Assembly (NCBI GenBank): GCA_900554095.1
Contig: USGC01000087.1
Span: 1-7,317 of the forward strand
From: an uncultured bacterium
GTDB taxonomy: Bacteria; Cyanobacteriota; Vampirovibrionia; Gastranaerophilales; Gastranaerophilaceae
Reading direction: 5' to 3'
DNA: 7,317 nt
The position numbers and the translations under genes were made by a program. Each line of letters begins with the position of its first letter. Position 1 is the first letter of the stretch. The notes beneath the pieces are model-generated. The model worked only from the letters and a program-made list of their open reading frames with translations. It was not told where the DNA came from and made no database searches. Shown here piece by piece: positions 1 through 4,040 of this stretch.

Positions 1-399
1 GGACAAGCCTGTATCAGCATAAGGTACACGTACATATTCAGCCTGGCACCCGTCAATGCGGCAGCCGATTTCCCACCCGCCGTTTTCGCAATTGTTTATG
101 AAACCGCGCTTGCAGTAAAAACATTCGCCGCAAAAAGTTATACAATTTGCAGCCACGCGGTCGTTTGGTTTAAGCTTTTTAACAGCACTTCCGACTTTTA
201 CGACTTCTCCAACAAATTCGTGTCCGAGAGTTGTTTCCTCAATAGCCCGCGGCACAGCGTTTTTAGTTATGTGTAAATCGCTTGTACAAATTGATGACAT
301 TGTTATTTTAACAATTGCGTCGCGCGGATCAAGAATTTCAGGAACGGGCTTGTCCGCCAATTCTATAGAGCCGTTTTTGTGCCAGATAAGTGCTTTCAA
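1..399 (-). CDS. Zinc-dependent alcohol dehydrogenase, N-terminal part (C-terminus outside window)
   Basis: The first 133 codons of a medium-chain (GroES-like) zinc alcohol dehydrogenase, which would oxidise an alcohol or reduce an aldehyde/ketone with NAD(P) in the cytoplasm. Seen: catalytic-zinc residues Cys38 and His43 in a C-T-S-D-L-H motif, then His60-Glu61 in G-H-E-F. The four structural-zinc cysteines are Cys90, Cys93, Cys96 and Cys104. The stretch G-W-x-I-G-C-x-I-D-G-x-Q-A-E-Y-V-R-V-P near residues 108-126 is typical of the threonine-dehydrogenase/secondary-alcohol branch. I chose the TTG start at 397-399 because a strong GGAGG lies 6 nt upstream and the MKAL-type N-terminus is usual in this family. 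The Rossmann (cofactor) half is missing, so cofactor and substrate cannot be judged. It diverges from the small gene at 545. Confidence 0.93.
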   Translation of the reverse strand, partial: MKALIWHKNGSIELADKPVPEILDPRDAIVKITMSSICTSDLHITKNAVPRAIEETTLGHEFVGEVVKVGSAVKKLKPNDRVAANCITFCGECFYCKRGFINNCENGGWEIGCRIDGCQAEYVRVPYADTGLS

Positions 400-435
400 T
401 GCTTGCCTCCTCTTTTATTACATAAAAGTATAACA
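400..435 (-). promoter_or_regulatory. Promoter and ribosome-binding site of the alcohol dehydrogenase gene
   Basis: On the minus strand an extended -10 box, TGT-TATACT, occupies 435-427. Transcription would start near 420, giving a leader of about 20 nt. The Shine-Dalgarno GAGGAGG (412-406) stands 6 nt before the TTG start. No clear -35 box is visible at the usual distance. Confidence 0.55.
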
Positions 436-465
436 TATGAATTTGAAAAATTATACTTTTTTCGG

Positions 466-494
466 GTTAAAGGGGTTCAAAAATAACTTATAAT
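466..494 (+). promoter_or_regulatory. Possible promoter of the helical small-protein gene
   Basis: A perfect TATAAT lies at 489-494, with a weak -35 candidate (GTTAAA, 466-471) at 17-bp spacing. The leader would be about 45 nt. It holds an 8-bp palindrome AAACGTTT (507-514) and an AAAGGA ribosome-binding site (531-536), 8 nt before the ATG. Confidence 0.4.
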
Positions 495-544
495 CTATGT
501 AACCCAAAACGTTTGTACAGAATTTATTTGAAAGGAACAATAGA

Positions 545-775
545 ATGAAAAACGACAAAATGCAAGAAAAGGAAACACTAAAAGAAAAAGCGGCACATGC
601 AGCCGAAAAGGCGCATGAAAAAGCAGATGAAATGAAAGAAGGTATTAAAAAAGGCGCAGAAAAAGTTAAAGAGAAAGCGCATGACGTAAAAGAAGATATC
701 AAAGAAGGCATAGAAAAAACAAAAGCCAAAGCCGAAGCAATGAAAGAAAAGCGCGAACATAAGAAAACCGCATAG
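545..775 (+). CDS. Small Lys/Glu/Ala-rich helical protein (LEA-like/apolipoprotein-like repeats)
   Basis: A 76-residue, highly charged protein without a signal peptide or membrane segment. Almost the whole length is built from imperfect repeats of about 11 residues around K-E-K-A-x-x-x-x-E-x (K-E-K-A-A-H-A, H-E-K-A-D-E-M-K-E-G, V-K-E-K-A-H-D-V-K-E, I-K-E-G-I-E-K-T-K-A-K-A). This predicts one long amphipathic helix, the composition of group 3 LEA-like and other stress or surface-binding helical proteins; the role itself is inference. The start follows AAAGGA at 8 nt; a second in-frame ATG is five codons downstream. Its TAG stop (773-775) sits exactly on the left edge of the first GC-rich repeat, so the original C-terminus may have been trimmed by arrival of the repeat. 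The same frame stays open for 93 more codons after the TAG. Confidence 0.75.
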   Translation: MKNDKMQEKETLKEKAAHAAEKAHEKADEMKEGIKKGAEKVKEKAHDVKEDIKEGIEKTKAKAEAMKEKREHKKTA

Positions 776-777
776 CG

Positions 778-846
778 CTCGCCGGCAGAGGCTGTAACAG
801 ACGCGCAGACGTGCGCGGCTGTGGAATGCCGTTTAATGCCGGCGAG
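778..846 (+). repeat. GC-rich intergenic repeat, unit 1 (69 bp)
   Basis: Bounded by a perfect 10-bp inverted repeat, CTCGCCGGCA (778-787) and TGCCGGCGAG (837-846). An inner hairpin spans 797-822: arms ACAGACGCGC and GCGCGGCTGT with one mismatch, loop AGACGT. The unit is visibly richer in G+C than the genes around it. It is joined to unit 2 by the 9-bp linker TAAGAAGCG (847-855). The 57-bp stretch 800-856 recurs at 914-970 with a single difference (C840 versus T954). Confidence 0.9.
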
Positions 847-855
847 TAAGAAGCG

Positions 856-960
856 CTCGCCGGCAGAGGCTACTCTGCCGAACAAAACAATTAAGTATTG
901 TTTTGTGAGAGGAGACGCGCAGACGTGCGCGGCTGTGGAATGCCGTTTAATGCTGGCGAG
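856..960 (+). repeat. GC-rich intergenic repeat, unit 2 (105 bp, with 36-bp insertion)
   Basis: The same unit in direct orientation, ends CTCGCCGGCA (856-865) and TGCTGGCGAG (951-960, one mismatch to the perfect inverse). It is 36 bp longer than unit 1 because of extra sequence after the shared AGAGGCT. The extra part makes two perfect hairpins: CGGCAGAG-gcta-CTCTGCCG (861-880) and ACAAAACAAT-taagt-ATTGTTTTGT (882-906). The conserved core CGCGC-agacgt-GCGCG follows (916-931). Confidence 0.88.
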
Positions 961-966
961 TAAGAA

Positions 967-986
967 GCGCGAGCCGGCTGAGGCCT
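967..986 (+). repeat. Partial copy of the intergenic repeat (left end only)
   Basis: After the usual linker TAAGAAGCG (961-969), the left end of a further unit follows, diverged as CGAGCCGGCTGAGGCCT compared with CTCGCCGGCAGAGGCT. The rest of the unit is absent and terminator sequence follows. Confidence 0.65.
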
Positions 987-1009
987 ACAGCTGTTGTCTT
1001 TTCACCTAT

Positions 1010-1049
1010 AAAGGAGTGTTCTTTTTTAGAGCGCTCCTTTTATTTATTA
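1010..1049 (+). terminator. Intrinsic terminator after the helical small-protein gene
   Basis: Arms AAAGGAGTGTTCT (1010-1022) and AGAGCGCTCCTTT (1028-1040) pair over 13 positions including two G.T wobbles, with loop TTTTT. A T-rich tail (TTTTATTTATT) follows on the plus strand. The hairpin abuts the stop codon of the opposing GGDEF gene (1040-1042) and may also stop minus-strand transcripts, although the minus-strand tail is poorer in T. Confidence 0.75.
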
Positions 1050-1693
1050 ATAATTAATTGGTTTCTTCCGGCTTCTTTGGCTTTATATAAGGCTTTGTCA
1101 GCATTCTTTAAAAGATATTCGTAATCCTCACAGTCCTGTTTTATTTCATCTGCGCCGATGCTTATTGTAAGTTTCAAATTTTGACCGTCATATCTGAAAG
1201 GGTAATCTTCGATGGTTTTTCTAAACCTTTCTAATGGGATTTGTGCCTTATTAAGCGGGGTTTCGGTCAAAATAACGACAAACTCTTCTCCGCCATATCT
1301 GAATACTATATCGGTTTTTCTAAAGGTTTCAAGCGCGAGGTAGGCCGTTTCTTTCAGGACATAATCCCCGCAAAGATGTCCGTATGTGTCGTTGACTTTT
1401 TTGAAAAAATCAATGTCAAAAATCGCGATAGATAATTCATTTTGATATCTTTTTGCGCGCAGAAACTCACGTTCAAGAATATTTTCAAGGTATCTTCTGT
1501 TGTAAAGCCCTGTGAGCGGATCTGTTACAGACATATAGCGCGTTTGAGAATACATAAAATTAATTTTTTTTATAACATCGAGCTTGCTTCCGTCAGAGAT
1601 TGGGAAACTTTTAATTATTTCTTCAATGTTAGATTGAATTTCATCCAGAACCTCGGGTGAAAAATCAAAACTATTTAAATTATCATTTATCAT
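1040..1693 (-). CDS. GGDEF-domain diguanylate cyclase
   Basis: A 217-residue protein predicted to make cyclic di-GMP from two GTP in the cytoplasm. The first 50 or so residues are a short helical segment with no recognisable sensor. The GGDEF domain follows: D-P-L-T-G-L-x-N-R-R at 58-67, metal-binding F-D-I-D-F-F-K-x-V-N-D at 92-102, active-site GGEEF at 134-138, and A-L-Y-x-A-K-x-x-G-R-N at 201-211. An inhibitory-site RxxD (Arg125-Asp128) lies exactly five residues before GGEEF, so product feedback is likely. All catalytic residues are intact. An in-frame TAG four codons upstream (with a weak AGG before the ATG) fixes the start at 1693. No phosphodiesterase or c-di-GMP receptor is nearby. 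The gene is bracketed by inverted copies of the same repeat family. Confidence 0.95.
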   Translation of the reverse strand: MINDNLNSFDFSPEVLDEIQSNIEEIIKSFPISDGSKLDVIKKINFMYSQTRYMSVTDPLTGLYNRRYLENILEREFLRAKRYQNELSIAIFDIDFFKKVNDTYGHLCGDYVLKETAYLALETFRKTDIVFRYGGEEFVVILTETPLNKAQIPLERFRKTIEDYPFRYDGQNLKLTISIGADEIKQDCEDYEYLLKNADKALYKAKEAGRNQLIINK

Positions 1694-1723
1694 AATTGCC
1701 TATAACCATCCCGTAATTACTTT

Positions 1724-1772
1724 TTCGCCGGCCTTAAACGACGAACCACAGATGAACACGTCTGCCGGCTTG
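1724..1772 (-). repeat. GC-rich intergenic repeat, unit 4 (49 bp, degenerate, inverted)
   Basis: Read on the minus strand, it begins CAAGCCGGCA (1772-1763) and ends GGCCGGCGAA (1733-1724). The two ends of the family are kept but the middle is shortened and lacks the 26-nt inner hairpin. It follows unit 3 through the linker TAAGAAGCG (minus strand of 1781-1773), identical to the linker on the other side of the GGDEF gene. Confidence 0.75.
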
Positions 1773-1781
1773 CGCTTCTTA

Positions 1782-1850
1782 CTCGCCGGCATTAAACGGG
1801 TCTGCACAGGCTTGCACGTCTGCAAACCTGTTCCACCCTCTGCCGGCTTG
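1782..1850 (-). repeat. GC-rich intergenic repeat, unit 3 (69 bp, inverted)
   Basis: Read on the minus strand this has the same length as unit 1 (69 bp), starts CAAGCCGGCA and ends TGCCGGCGAG. The inner hairpin (1831-1806) begins at the same offset, 19 bp from the edge, with the same AGACGT loop. Its arms are ACAGGTTTGC and GCAAGCCTGT. Compared with unit 1 both arms have changed together, so pairing is kept. Confidence 0.88.
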
Positions 1851-1860
1851 CGCTATTTTA

Positions 1861-1869
1861 ATTATAGCA
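1861..1869 (-). promoter_or_regulatory. Candidate promoter for the GGDEF gene (extended -10)
   Basis: TGC-TATAAT reads on the minus strand from 1869 to 1861, a perfect -10 with the extended TG. No good -35 is found at 17 bp. A transcript starting near 1854 would pass through repeat units 3 and 4 before reaching the GGDEF start at 1693, a leader of about 160 nt. Confidence 0.5.
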
Positions 1870-1875
1870 CATAAA

Positions 1876-1904
1876 TTGCAATGAATGATTTTTTTTGCTA
1901 ATTT
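1876..1904 (+). promoter_or_regulatory. Promoter of the HD-domain gene, predicting a leaderless mRNA
   Basis: TTGCAA (1876-1881), a 17-bp spacer ending in TGC, then TAATTT (1899-1904). Only six bases separate the -10 box from the ATG at 1911, where the usual start point falls on or next to the A of ATG. No Shine-Dalgarno sequence is present. Confidence 0.6.
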
Positions 1905-1910
1905 ATTTTT

Positions 1911-2501
1911 ATGAAACTTTCAGCAGAAGATTTTCTAAAAAAATATTCCTACGACAGCTCGCACCCGACAGAAGTCAGGCGGATTGCTGTAATGATTTTT
2001 GACGAGGTTTGCGAAAAGATAATGGAAATGCCTTCACACTTTAGAAAACTTCTTGAAAATGCCGCACTTTTGCATGATATCGGGTATTACATTGAATCAA
2101 AAGGCCACAACAAACACAGTATGAAAATGATTGTTGAAAACGGTATAAAAGGTTTTGATGAGCATGATACTGATTTGATAGCCTGCATTGCGCTCTATCA
2201 CCGCGGGGGGCTTCCTGATAAAGAAAAGCACGAAATCTATTCGGATTTGGACAAAAAAGACAGAAAAATTGTAAAGCGTCTTGGGGGAATATTACGGATA
2301 GCAGATGGCTTTGACCGTGCGCATCTTGCTTTGATAAGAAAGATTAAACTAAACTATGACGAAGACAGCAACATAGTCGAATTTATAGTTACACCAAACA
2401 CTCCGGACTATTACCCGGATATAACCTCGGCTATCAGAAAGCGTGATTTGTTTGAGATTGGTTTCAAAACCCAGTCAGTGATAAAGTTTGAGCGGCCATA
2501 A
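1911..2501 (+). CDS. HD-domain protein related to the C-terminal domain of Ppx/GppA
   Basis: A 196-residue stand-alone HD-type metal-dependent phosphohydrolase domain. Visible metal ligands are an early histidine (His18 in S-S-H-P), the His55-Asp56 pair in L-L-H-D-I-G-Y, His66/His69 in G-H-N-K-H-S, and a later Y-H-R (His97). The motif R-I-A-D-G-F-D-R (129-136) and the C-terminal I-R-K-R-D-L-F-E segment (175-182) are typical of the helical C-terminal half of exopolyphosphatase/GppA proteins. Here the half exists without the actin-like phosphatase domain. By family it could act on phosphate esters or nucleotides, perhaps in (p)ppGpp or polyphosphate metabolism; the substrate is not determinable. 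The ATG at 1911 lacks a ribosome-binding site and fits a leaderless start. No terminator is visible after it. Confidence 0.85.
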   Translation: MKLSAEDFLKKYSYDSSHPTEVRRIAVMIFDEVCEKIMEMPSHFRKLLENAALLHDIGYYIESKGHNKHSMKMIVENGIKGFDEHDTDLIACIALYHRGGLPDKEKHEIYSDLDKKDRKIVKRLGGILRIADGFDRAHLALIRKIKLNYDEDSNIVEFIVTPNTPDYYPDITSAIRKRDLFEIGFKTQSVIKFERP

Positions 2502-2505
2502 CACT

Positions 2506-2577
2506 TTGTAAAATTTTGTAAAGAATTTTCGATAATTGTAACATTTCTTCATGTTAAAAATACTTTATATATATAAG
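2506..2577 (+). promoter_or_regulatory. AT-rich promoter region with three phased TTGTAA boxes
   Basis: TTGTAA occurs at 2506-2511, 2516-2521 and 2536-2541, that is 10 and 20 bp apart, on one face of the helix. The stretch TTTATATATATAAG (2564-2577) offers overlapping -10 candidates (TATATA or TATAAG). No consensus -35 is at the right distance, which would fit an activator-dependent promoter for the gene at 2604. Confidence 0.4.
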
Positions 2578-2603
2578 GGAACTAACAAAAAGGGAAAAAT
2601 GTT

Positions 2604-2885
2604 ATGAGTTTCGATTTTAACGTTGCAAGCGTCAAGCCTGTTATAAGAGAAGCTGCTAGCATGAACAACGATGGAGGCGGCGGTAATCTCGGTTACATGG
2701 CGCAGGGGAAAAAAGAAAAAGAAGAAAATAAAGAAAAATTCTATTTGACTGATGACAGTATTTTTGCAAAAAATGAAGGCAAAGATGTTTTCGGCTTCAG
2801 CAAAGAGCCTGTTATGCCGGATGAGAAGTTTTCTTTATCCTGTTTGATAAAAAAGATTGTTGAGGCAATAAAAAGAATTTTTTAA
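2604..2885 (+). CDS. Small protein of unknown function with amphipathic C-terminal helix
   Basis: A 93-residue protein I do not recognise. The N-terminus (M-S-F-D-F-N-V-A-S-V) is short and hydrophobic/polar. It is followed by a flexible Gly-rich run (G-G-G-G at 24-27), a charged Lys/Glu stretch (36-45) and a middle part rich in Phe and acidic residues. The last 17 residues (77-93) alternate hydrophobic and lysine/arginine positions (L-I-K-K-I-V-E-A-I-K-R-I-F), predicting a cationic amphipathic helix able to lie on a membrane. There is no signal peptide. The start at 2604 is preceded by AGGG (2591-2594) at 9 nt. It stands alone, about 100 bp after the HD gene and 72 bp before the next, with its own promoter region. 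Confidence 0.7.
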   Translation: MSFDFNVASVKPVIREAASMNNDGGGGNLGYMAQGKKEKEENKEKFYLTDDSIFAKNEGKDVFGFSKEPVMPDEKFSLSCLIKKIVEAIKRIF

Positions 2886-2892
2886 ATTGCTC

Positions 2893-2920
2893 TTTACAAG
2901 AGAGATTAAAGCTGTATACT
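2893..2920 (+). promoter_or_regulatory. Promoter of the 115-residue gene and downstream hydrolase
   Basis: TTTACA (2893-2898), a 16-bp spacer, then TATACT (2915-2920), preceded by TG. The expected start is around 2926-2928. The -10 box runs into a perfect inverted repeat (2919-2945). The ribosome-binding site AAAGG (2946-2950) stands 7 nt before the ATG at 2958. Confidence 0.65.
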
Positions 2921-2945
2921 TTTAGTGTAGAAAGTACACTAAAAG
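2919..2945. promoter_or_regulatory. Perfect 11-bp inverted repeat, probable operator
   Basis: CTTTTAGTGTA (2919-2929), spacer GAAAG, TACACTAAAAG (2935-2945). It overlaps the last two bases of the -10 box and covers the expected start point. A full RNA hairpin would need a start upstream of 2919, so a DNA site for a dimeric repressor is the simpler reading. It has no T-tract on either strand and is not a terminator. Confidence 0.6.
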
Positions 2946-2957
2946 AAAGGCGAATTT

Positions 2958-3305
2958 ATGAATATACATTTTACCCCGAAAAGCTTTGACACTAATTTGG
3001 TTGCACAATTTACTGACAGATCTACCGGAAAATTAAGACGTGTTTTCCAATACGAACAGCCGTCAAAAAATAAGCACATTGATAAAACCCGCATTCTTAT
3101 CCAAGACCTTGCACAAAAAGGTAAAAGCTGGATTGTCAGCGATTATGAAGTTTATGATACAAAATCTGGCAAGGTTGTTAAGTCATTGAAAAGAGATATG
3201 CCCGGTGAAGACAGCTTTGTTTCAACTGTTAAGAAAGAGAATTATCTCGGAAATTATGATACAATTTCCATATCGCACAACAACGGAAAAGTTGAAAAAT
3301 ATTAG
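2958..3305 (+). CDS. Conserved-looking 115-residue protein of unknown function
   Basis: A 115-residue soluble, basic protein that I do not recognise. It has no signal peptide, no membrane segment and no cysteine. The pattern suggests a small beta-rich fold: F-T-D-R-S-T-G-K-L-R-R-V-F-Q-Y-E near 18-33, then K-S-W-I-V-S-D-Y-E-V-Y-D-T-K-S-G-K-V-V near 56-74, and I-S-I-S-H-N-N-G-K-V-E near 103-113. The repeated T-G-K / S-G-K / N-G-K turns look like beta hairpins. The start has AAAGG 7 nt upstream. Its TAG stop overlaps the GTG start of the alpha/beta hydrolase by one base (TAGTG), so the two are co-transcribed and probably translationally coupled. Confidence 0.75.
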   Translation: MNIHFTPKSFDTNLVAQFTDRSTGKLRRVFQYEQPSKNKHIDKTRILIQDLAQKGKSWIVSDYEVYDTKSGKVVKSLKRDMPGEDSFVSTVKKENYLGNYDTISISHNNGKVEKY

Positions 3306-4018
3306 TGGAAAATCTGTTTTTAAAAACTAAAGACAATATTAATATATCCATAAATTGGCACAAAAACGGGTATGATGAAGTTATAATCATATGCCCTGGC
3401 TGGTTTATGACAAAGGACAGCAATGCTTTTAGCAAAATGGCAGAGGCTTTTTGCGGGGATTTCGATGTTATATCAATGGATTTTCGCGGTCATGGCAAAA
3501 GCTCCGGGTTCTACACGTTTACCGCTAAGGAAACCCTCGATGTCGAAGCGGTTGTTGACTTTGCGAAAAAACATTATAAAAAGATTTATCTAATTGGCTT
3601 TTCGCTGGGCGGAGGGCTGGTTTTAATCCATAGCGCGCGTAAAAATGATGTGGACAAAGTTATTGCGGTTTCGCCCTACAGCGTATTTGAGAAAATCGAA
3701 AACCATATGTGGCACAAAAACGCATTCATACCTACCTTAAAAAAGTTTGAACCGCGGCGCTGGTGTTCAATAAGACCGTCAATTGTAATTCATAAAAAGA
3801 TTAACCCCATAGATTTGGTGGATAAAATCAGCGTGCCGACGCTTTTTGTTGCCGGCTGCCACGACAAGACCGTTTTTCCGCACCACACCGAAAGCCTTTA
3901 CCAAAAAGCCGAATGCATAAAGAAATACGAACTTTTCGAGAACGGTCTTCATGCAGAAGACTTGTTTTTGGATGAGAAAGACCGTTTTGTCAAACTGTGC
4001 ACAGATTGGTTAAAATAA
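3305..4018 (+). CDS. Alpha/beta hydrolase (serine esterase/lipase-like)
   Basis: A 237-residue cytoplasmic hydrolase with a complete catalytic triad: nucleophile Ser100 in G-F-S-L-G, Asp187 in A-G-C-H-D-K-T-V, and His216 in N-G-L-H-A-E-D. The oxyanion region is C-P-G-W-F (30-34), and D-F-R-G-H-G-K-S (59-66) is the classic loop after strand 4. The cap is a short helical insert around 128-165. The overall type is that of serine aminopeptidase S33/acylglycerol-lipase-like hydrolases; substrate unknown. The start is the GTG at 3305, which shares its G with the TAG of the preceding gene and has no strong ribosome-binding site, so translation probably depends on the upstream gene. No terminator follows; the hom promoter begins inside its last codons. 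Confidence 0.9.
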   Translation: MENLFLKTKDNINISINWHKNGYDEVIIICPGWFMTKDSNAFSKMAEAFCGDFDVISMDFRGHGKSSGFYTFTAKETLDVEAVVDFAKKHYKKIYLIGFSLGGGLVLIHSARKNDVDKVIAVSPYSVFEKIENHMWHKNAFIPTLKKFEPRRWCSIRPSIVIHKKINPIDLVDKISVPTLFVAGCHDKTVFPHHTESLYQKAECIKKYELFENGLHAEDLFLDEKDRFVKLCTDWLK

Positions 4019-4034
4019 TTTTTTGTGCTAATAT
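4006..4034 (+). promoter_or_regulatory. Promoter of hom, predicting a leaderless mRNA
   Basis: TTGGTT (4006-4011), a 17-bp spacer ending in TGC, then TAATAT (4029-4034), with six bases to the ATG at 4041. The geometry is identical to the promoter of the HD gene (17 bp, TGC, TAATnT, 6 nt). The -35 box lies inside the end of the hydrolase gene. No Shine-Dalgarno sequence is seen. Confidence 0.55.
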
Positions 4035-4040
4035 TGTTCT

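Noticed and set aside
451..885. 144-codon minus-strand frame with a very Phe/Ser-rich translation
   Set aside because: It is the complement of the Lys/Glu/Ala-rich small gene plus repeat sequence; the plus-strand gene has the promoter, ribosome-binding site and a coherent helical repeat.
775..986. CRISPR array
   Set aside because: Only two to three units, with unequal spacing, the spacers are the constant linker TAAGAAGCG, and there are no cas genes.
775..986. Integron attC sites
   Set aside because: Hairpin-forming units, but I see no recognisable R'/R'' core boxes, no integrase and no cassette-like gene order.
821..1057. 78-codon plus-strand reading frame over the repeats
   Set aside because: It is the repeat DNA read in its open frame; it has no ribosome-binding site, and differences between repeat copies fall at first and second codon positions while preserving hairpins.
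2919..2945. Intrinsic terminator for the 93-residue gene
   Set aside because: The stem is AT-rich and is not followed by a T-run on either strand; it overlaps a promoter instead.
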